Part shown: positions 59,709 through 64,000 of the stretch, in pieces
Layout: each line of letters opens with the position of its first letter
How positions within the stretch are numbered: the first letter of the stretch is position 1
Assembly: GCA_903934295.1 (NCBI GenBank)
Contig: CAIZNI010000040.1
Span: 62,001-126,000, forward strand
DNA from: an uncultured beta proteobacterium
Lineage (GTDB): Bacteria; Pseudomonadota; Gammaproteobacteria; Burkholderiales; Burkholderiaceae_E
Direction: 5' to 3'
Length of the DNA stretch: 64,000 nt
Notes under the pieces: model-generated
The model's input: the letters and a program-made list of their open reading frames with translations, nothing else
Told to the model about the DNA's origin: nothing
Database searches by the model: none
Translations under genes and position numbers: made by a program

Positions 59709-60560
59709 TCAGTCCGCCAGCGTCAGCACGCCGTAGTCCAGCACCGGCTGACCGGTCGGACCGAGCGTGCGAAAGCGGACCTGTCCGGGCTCGCGCCAGG
59801 CCTGCACCGTGAGGTGATCGCCCGGCATGACCGGCCGGGTGAAGCGGGCCGACATCGCGCGCAGCCGCGCCGGATCGCCACCGCCCAGCGCCTGCAGCAG
59901 CAGTCGGCCGGTGATGCCGTAGGTGCACATGCCGTGCAGGATCGGCCGGTCGAAGCCGCCACGCCGCGCGAAGACCGGATCGCTGTGCAGCGGGTTGCGA
60001 TCGCCGCTCAGCCGGTAGAGCAGGGCCTGGTCGCTGCGCGTGGGCGCGGCGATCTCGACATCGGGGGCGCGATCGGGGCAGGCAGCCGCACCGGCCGGAC
60101 CGCGCTCGCCGCCGAAGCCGCCTTCGCCGCGGATGAAGGCCGACGACTGCGACTCGACCAGCAGTTCGCCGGTGGCCGCGTCGACCGCGGTGGCGGCGGT
60201 CGACACCAGCGCGCCGGACCCCTTGTCGTAGATGCCGGTGATGCGGGCGCTGACCTGGACGGTGCCGTGCAGCGGCAGCGGCCGGTGCAGGACGAAGCCC
60301 TGTTCGGCATGGACCAGCTTCGTGCGGTCGATCGGCCCCATGTCGAGCCGGGCGCCGGCGCGCTGGATCAGCACCACCGCATAGACCGGCAGCGCCACCA
60401 GCGGCTGGCCCTCGGAGTTCTCGGTGGTGAAGCGCAGCTCGTCGAGCGCATCGGCCTGTCCGGCCCCCACCCCGAGCGCGTAGAGCATCACATCGCGCGA
60501 ATCCCAGCTGACGCTCGAGGGGCCGACCTCGCGGCCCACCGCATTCCTGTCCAGTGCCAT
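59709..60560 (-). CDS. MaoC-family (R)-specific enoyl-CoA hydratase, double hot-dog
   Basis: A 283-residue double hot-dog protein like the hydratase-2 part of eukaryotic MFE-2. The catalytic motif YRLSGDRNPLHSDPVFA contains Asp and His, followed by RPILHGMCTYG. It hydrates a trans-2-enoyl-CoA to the (R)-3-hydroxyacyl-CoA. The start MALDRNAVG was chosen; the longer Arg-rich reading is not credible. It is divergent from the acyl-CoA dehydrogenase with 209 bp between. Confidence 0.92.
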   Translation of the reverse strand: MALDRNAVGREVGPSSVSWDSRDVMLYALGVGAGQADALDELRFTTENSEGQPLVALPVYAVVLIQRAGARLDMGPIDRTKLVHAEQGFVLHRPLPLHGTVQVSARITGIYDKGSGALVSTAATAVDAATGELLVESQSSAFIRGEGGFGGERGPAGAAACPDRAPDVEIAAPTRSDQALLYRLSGDRNPLHSDPVFARRGGFDRPILHGMCTYGITGRLLLQALGGGDPARLRAMSARFTRPVMPGDHLTVQAWREPGQVRFRTLGPTGQPVLDYGVLTLAD

Positions 60561-60769
60561 GTCATCGATCTCCGGTCGGCGGATTGCCGTCGGCCGACGA
60601 TAGCAAGCCGCGGGCGCGGCGCAAAGGCCGGCGCGCCCGCGGCACCGGCAATGGCACCGACAACGGAATGCCCGGGTGGGACGGACCCCGCGGCGGTAGT
60701 AGGATCGGATCGCGCGCCCCACCGACGGCGCGCCCCGCCCTTTCGGGCCCTACCCGACGATCTGGACCG

Positions 60770-61954
60770 ATGAGCACACCCAACCGCCTGACCGCCCTGC
60801 GAAACCCCTGCTACTACAGCCCCGAGCACGAGACCTTCCGCCAGACGGTGCGCAGCTTCGCGATCCGCGAGATCGCGCCGCACGCCGACCAGTGGGACGA
60901 GGAAGGCGGCTTTCCGGTGGCGCTGTACCGCGCCGCCTCGCGCGCCGGCCTGCTGGGCCTGGGCTTTCCGGAGGAATACGGCGGCACCCCCTGCGACCTC
61001 TTCTTCCGGCTGATCCTGTCGGAGGAACTGGCGCGCGGGGGCAGCGGTGGCGTGTGCGCCTCGCTGATGTCGCACACCATCGGGTCGCCGCCGATCCTGG
61101 CGGCCGGCAGCGCCGCGATGAAGCAGCGGGTTCTGCCGGCGGTGCTGGCCGGCGAGAAGATCTCGGCGCTGGCGATCACCGAGCCCTCGGGCGGCTCCGA
61201 TGTCGCGGGCCTGAAGACCACCGCGATCCGGGACGGCGATCACTTCGTGGTCAACGGCTCCAAGACCTTCATCACCTCGGGGATGCGCGCCGACTACTAC
61301 ACCGTCGCGGTGCGCACCAACCCGGCCGACCGGGGCGCCGGCGGCGTCTCGCTGCTGCTGATCGAACGCGACACCCCGGGCTTCAGCCGCACCGCCCTGA
61401 AGAAAATGGGCTGGTGGGCGTCCGACACCGCGACGCTGCATTTCGACAACTGCCGGGTGCCGGCAGCCAACCTGATCGGCGAGGAAAATCAGGGCTTTCC
61501 GATCGTGATGCGCAACTTCAATGCCGAGCGCATCGGCATGGCGGCCGGCGCCTACGGTTTCGCGCAGGTCTGCCTGGAGGACGCGCTGGCCTGGGCACGC
61601 GAGCGCAAGACCTTCGGGGCGCCGCTGGCCGAGCGCCAGGTCATCCGCCACAAGCTGGTCGACATGGCGATCCGCATCGACACCACCCGCAGCCTGCTCG
61701 AGGACCTCGCCTGGCGGGTCGAGAACGAGGCCGGCGACCCGAAGGTGCTGGTCGCGCAGCTGTCGATGCTCAAGGTGCACGCGATGCAGGCGATGCAGTT
61801 CTGCGCCGACCAGGCGGTGCAGATCCTGGGCGGCATGGGCTTCATGCGGGGCACGCGGGTCGAGCGCATCTACCGGGAGGTGAAAGTGAACATGATCGGC
61901 GGCGGCTCGGAAGAAATCATGAAGGACCTGGCCGCGCGCCAGCTGGGGTTCTGA
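60770..61954 (+). CDS. Acyl-CoA dehydrogenase
   Basis: A 394-residue FAD enzyme that desaturates an acyl-CoA at C2-C3. Family stretches are [27 protein letters not shown] and, near the C-terminus, [17 protein letters not shown], where the catalytic base Glu lies close to the IGGGSEE site; the RERKTFG segment is conserved. It is followed 1 bp later by the MoxR-type ATPase gene, so the two are tightly coupled. Chain preference unknown; context suggests a pathway intermediate rather than general fatty acids. Confidence 0.93.
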   Translation: MSTPNRLTALRNPCYYSPEHETFRQTVRSFAIREIAPHADQWDEEGGFPVALYRAASRAGLLGLGFPEEYGGTPCDLFFRLILSEELARGGSGGVCASLMSHTIGSPPILAAGSAAMKQRVLPAVLAGEKISALAITEPSGGSDVAGLKTTAIRDGDHFVVNGSKTFITSGMRADYYTVAVRTNPADRGAGGVSLLLIERDTPGFSRTALKKMGWWASDTATLHFDNCRVPAANLIGEENQGFPIVMRNFNAERIGMAAGAYGFAQVCLEDALAWARERKTFGAPLAERQVIRHKLVDMAIRIDTTRSLLEDLAWRVENEAGDPKVLVAQLSMLKVHAMQAMQFCADQAVQILGGMGFMRGTRVERIYREVKVNMIGGGSEEIMKDLAARQLGF

Positions 61955-61955
61955 G

Positions 61956-62822
61956 ATGGTCACCCCACTGAAAGCCGCCGCGGGCAACGATGCCGGCCAG
62001 GCCCACCGGATCGGCGAGGAGCCCTGGTACCTGCCGCTGGGCGACGAGGTCGAGATCTTCGAGGCCGCCTACGCGGCCCGCCTGCCGGTGCTGCTCAAGG
62101 GCCCCACCGGCTGCGGCAAGACACGCTTCGTCGAGCACATGGCCTGGCGGCTCTACCGACAGGCCGACACCGCGCGCCGCGCGCTGGACACCCCGCTGCT
62201 GACGGTCGCCTGCCACGAGGACCTCACCGCCACCGACCTGGTGGGCCGCTACCTGCTGTCGGGCGACGAGACGGTGTGGATGGACGGCCCGCTGACCCGC
62301 GCGGTGCGCAGCGGCGCCCTGTGCTACCTGGACGAGGTGGTCGAGGCGCGCAAGGACACCACGGTGGTGGTGCACTCGCTCACCGACCACCGGCGCCTGC
62401 TGCCGATCGAGAAGACCGGCGAGCTGCTCGACGCCCACCCCGACTTCCTGCTGGTGATCTCGTACAACCCCGGCTACCAGAGCGCACTGAAGGACCTCAA
62501 GCCCTCGACCCGACAGCGCTTCGTGAGCCTGGAGTTCGACTATCCGGCGGTCGACCTGGAAGCGACCATCATCGCCCATGAAAGCGGCGTCGACGCCGAC
62601 ACCGCACAGCGCCTTGCGCTGATCGGCGAGAAGGTGCGCAACCTGCGCGAGCACGGCTTCGAGGAGGGGGTCAGCACGCGACTGCTGATCTACACCGCGC
62701 AGCTGGTGGCCGGAGGCATCGCGCCGCGGCGCGCCTGCGATGTCGCGATCGCGCGGGCGGTCACCGATGACGCCCAGGTCCAGCAGGCGGTGGCGGCGAT
62801 CGTCGACGTGCTGCTGCCGTGA
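61956..62822 (+). CDS. CbbQ/NirQ/NorQ-type MoxR AAA+ ATPase
   Basis: A 288-residue AAA+ ATPase of the CbbQ/NorQ group, which remodels or activates metalloenzymes or Rubisco together with a VWA-domain partner. Walker A is GPTGCGKT (residues 49-56), Walker B ends in [12 protein letters not shown], and a sensor region ISYNPGYQ follows. It begins 1 bp after the acyl-CoA dehydrogenase stop and overlaps the next gene by 4 bp (GTGA). No rbc, nor or nir genes are in the window, so its client is unknown. Confidence 0.93.
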   Translation: MVTPLKAAAGNDAGQAHRIGEEPWYLPLGDEVEIFEAAYAARLPVLLKGPTGCGKTRFVEHMAWRLYRQADTARRALDTPLLTVACHEDLTATDLVGRYLLSGDETVWMDGPLTRAVRSGALCYLDEVVEARKDTTVVVHSLTDHRRLLPIEKTGELLDAHPDFLLVISYNPGYQSALKDLKPSTRQRFVSLEFDYPAVDLEATIIAHESGVDADTAQRLALIGEKVRNLREHGFEEGVSTRLLIYTAQLVAGGIAPRRACDVAIARAVTDDAQVQQAVAAIVDVLLP

Positions 62823-64000
62823 CTGCCCGGCCCGCCGGCGGGGGTGACGCCGCCACGCCGGCCCGCCCGGGCGAGGTTCACCTGGCCGATGTGCAACGCC
62901 TGCTCGCGCTGTTCACGCAGGGCCTGTCGGGACGCTACCTGCACCTGAAACCGGCCGACGCACTGACCGGCGACTTCCGGCCCACGGGCGCCACCACCGA
63001 CGGCAGCGCGGTCTACCTGCCGGTGTCGGTGGCGGTGTTCGACAACCCACGCCACAACCTGGGGCTGTACCGGATCTCGGTGCTGCACCAGCTCGGTTTC
63101 TACGAGAACGGCAGCTTCGACTTCTCGCTCGCGCAGGCGCGCGCGCTGCTGGACACCCCCGACGCGGGCCTGCCCCCGGAAAGCGGCGCGGCCCTGCCGG
63201 CGGGCACCGCGCGGGTGCTGCCCGAGCGCGCGCCGACCGGCAACCCCCCGCCCACCGAACTCGAGCGCTTTTTCCGGCTGTGGTCCTCGCCGCGCCTGAT
63301 GCGCCAGCTGTTCATGACGCTGGAGGATTTGCGCATTGACACCGCGATGCGCTGGCGCTATCCCGGTGCCCGGGCCGACCTGGAGCGGGTGCTGGCGCAG
63401 GCGCTGGCGGCGCGCCCGCCGCTGCTCGAACTGGCGGCCACCGCAAGCCCGGCGGCGCTGCTGTTCGAGGCGCTGGTGCAGTTCACCCTGGGCGCCCGGG
63501 TAGCGGACCTGGTGGCCCAACCGCAAGCGAACACGCGGGCACACCCGCTGACCCAACCGCTGGCCAAACCGCTGGCCCACCGGCTGCCCCCCCTGCTGGC
63601 CGAGTTGCTGGCCGAGTTGCTGGCCGCGGTCGCGCCGCTGACGGCAGGTCCGTGCAGCGTCTACGACAGCGCGCGGGCCGCGGTGCTCGCCTACCGCCTG
63701 CTGGTGCGCGCCGCGACCGACGCCGACGAAGACACCGAGGCCGGGCTCGCAGACGATCCCGCCACCGCACCGGCCGAGGGAGCGCCCGCCCCCGCCGGCC
63801 CCGGCGGCGACGAGGCCGGCGACGCGCCGCCCTCGCTCGACGATCTCTTCGAAGGGCTGCCGGTCGATTTTCGCGGCGAGGTCCGCCCCGAGCTCGTGCA
63901 GCGGCGCCTGCGCGCCGGCCACACCGGCTCGCTGCTGGATGCGCAAGCCGCCGATGCCGACGCCCCGGGTCCGCCCGAACCCGCCGAGCGCGCCCGGCTC
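62819..64000 (+). CDS. NorD/CbbO-like protein, N-terminal part (cut by window end)
   Basis: The frame opens with GTG overlapping the stop of the ATPase gene and runs without interruption to the window end (about 394 codons). It contains [24 protein letters not shown], a pattern of NorD/CbbO partner proteins, and acidic Pro/Ala/Glu-rich stretches near the visible end. The VWA domain expected in this family would lie beyond the window. The segment 63595-63630 repeats [11 protein letters not shown] in frame. The family assignment rests on this pattern and on the ATPase neighbour. Confidence 0.8.
   Translation, partial: MTARPAGGGDAATPARPGEVHLADVQRLLALFTQGLSGRYLHLKPADALTGDFRPTGATTDGSAVYLPVSVAVFDNPRHNLGLYRISVLHQLGFYENGSFDFSLAQARALLDTPDAGLPPESGAALPAGTARVLPERAPTGNPPPTELERFFRLWSSPRLMRQLFMTLEDLRIDTAMRWRYPGARADLERVLAQALAARPPLLELAATASPAALLFEALVQFTLGARVADLVAQPQANTRAHPLTQPLAKPLAHRLPPLLAELLAELLAAVAPLTAGPCSVYDSARAAVLAYRLLVRAATDADEDTEAGLADDPATAPAEGAPAPAGPGGDEAGDAPPSLDDLFEGLPVDFRGEVRPELVQRRLRAGHTGSLLDAQAADADAPGPPEPAERARL

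Overview
The window is a GC-rich, densely packed piece of bacterial chromosome, most likely from a betaproteobacterium of the order Burkholderiales. The evidence is the EarP/EF-P pair with Arg32 in EF-P, a DUF3579 gene beside arginine genes, the order exbB-exbD-lpxK-Trm112-kdsB-adk, clpS-clpA beside a csp gene, and sodB, icd and argF products of betaproteobacterial type. No tRNA, rRNA, complete insertion sequence, prophage or CRISPR array was recognised. The first gene (rpmG) and the last (a NorD/CbbO-like gene) are cut by the window edges.

Layout. 1-11.5 kb: end of rpmG; a minus-strand run purN - rsmB-like - mscS-like - fatty acid desaturase; then ribF, ileS, lspA, coaBC, a small membrane protein and dut on the plus strand. 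11.6-16.2 kb: tal (minus), then the complete dTDP-L-rhamnose operon rfbB-A-C-D. 16.3-25.5 kb: a minus-strand flavocytochrome c sulfide dehydrogenase pair with dsbB, clpS-clpA, a cold-shock gene, icd, a tiny secreted Ala/Lys-rich peptide, a DUF192 protein, and sodB followed by an ArsR-rhodanese fusion. 25.6-33.7 kb: xseA, exbB-exbD, lpxK, a Trm112-like protein, kdsB, adk and a proton-pumping pyrophosphatase. 33.8-43.7 kb: a 3-hydroxyacyl-CoA dehydrogenase-like SDR, an amidase, a KTSC protein, a NarL-type regulator overlapping a hybrid histidine kinase, a TauD-like dioxygenase, earP-efp, and an unusual two-part response regulator. 43.8-47.4 kb: DUF3579, argD, argF and an unrecognised gene. 47.5-64 kb: an accessory-looking catabolic region with an AhpD/CMD-like protein, MFS transporter, Baeyer-Villiger monooxygenase, two class III CoA-transferases, an aldo/keto reductase, acnD-prpF, an alpha/beta hydrolase, a MaoC hydratase, an acyl-CoA dehydrogenase, and a MoxR-type ATPase with its NorD-like partner.

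How genes work together. rfbBACD makes dTDP-L-rhamnose, the donor EarP uses to rhamnosylate Arg32 of EF-P, so supply, enzyme and target all lie within 30 kb. LpxK and KdsB serve lipopolysaccharide synthesis. FccAB and the rhodanese regulator point to sulfide or persulfide metabolism. The last 16 kb looks like a pathway for a cyclic ketone or a similar carbonyl compound: ring oxygenation, CoA activation by transfer, then beta-oxidation-type steps. The substrate cannot be read from the sequence.

The most unusual structural signal is a set of short tandem repeat arrays with unrelated units of 11 to 29 bp, at or just after the 3' ends of tal, rfbD, efp, argF, the unknown gene at 46838-47410, and between the MFS and CMD genes. 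At tal and efp the unit contains the gene's own stop codon. Other signals are three hairpins, one followed by a U-rich tract, in front of argD; two DnaA-box-like 9-mers upstream of exbB; and a palindrome in the MFS/monooxygenase divergent region.
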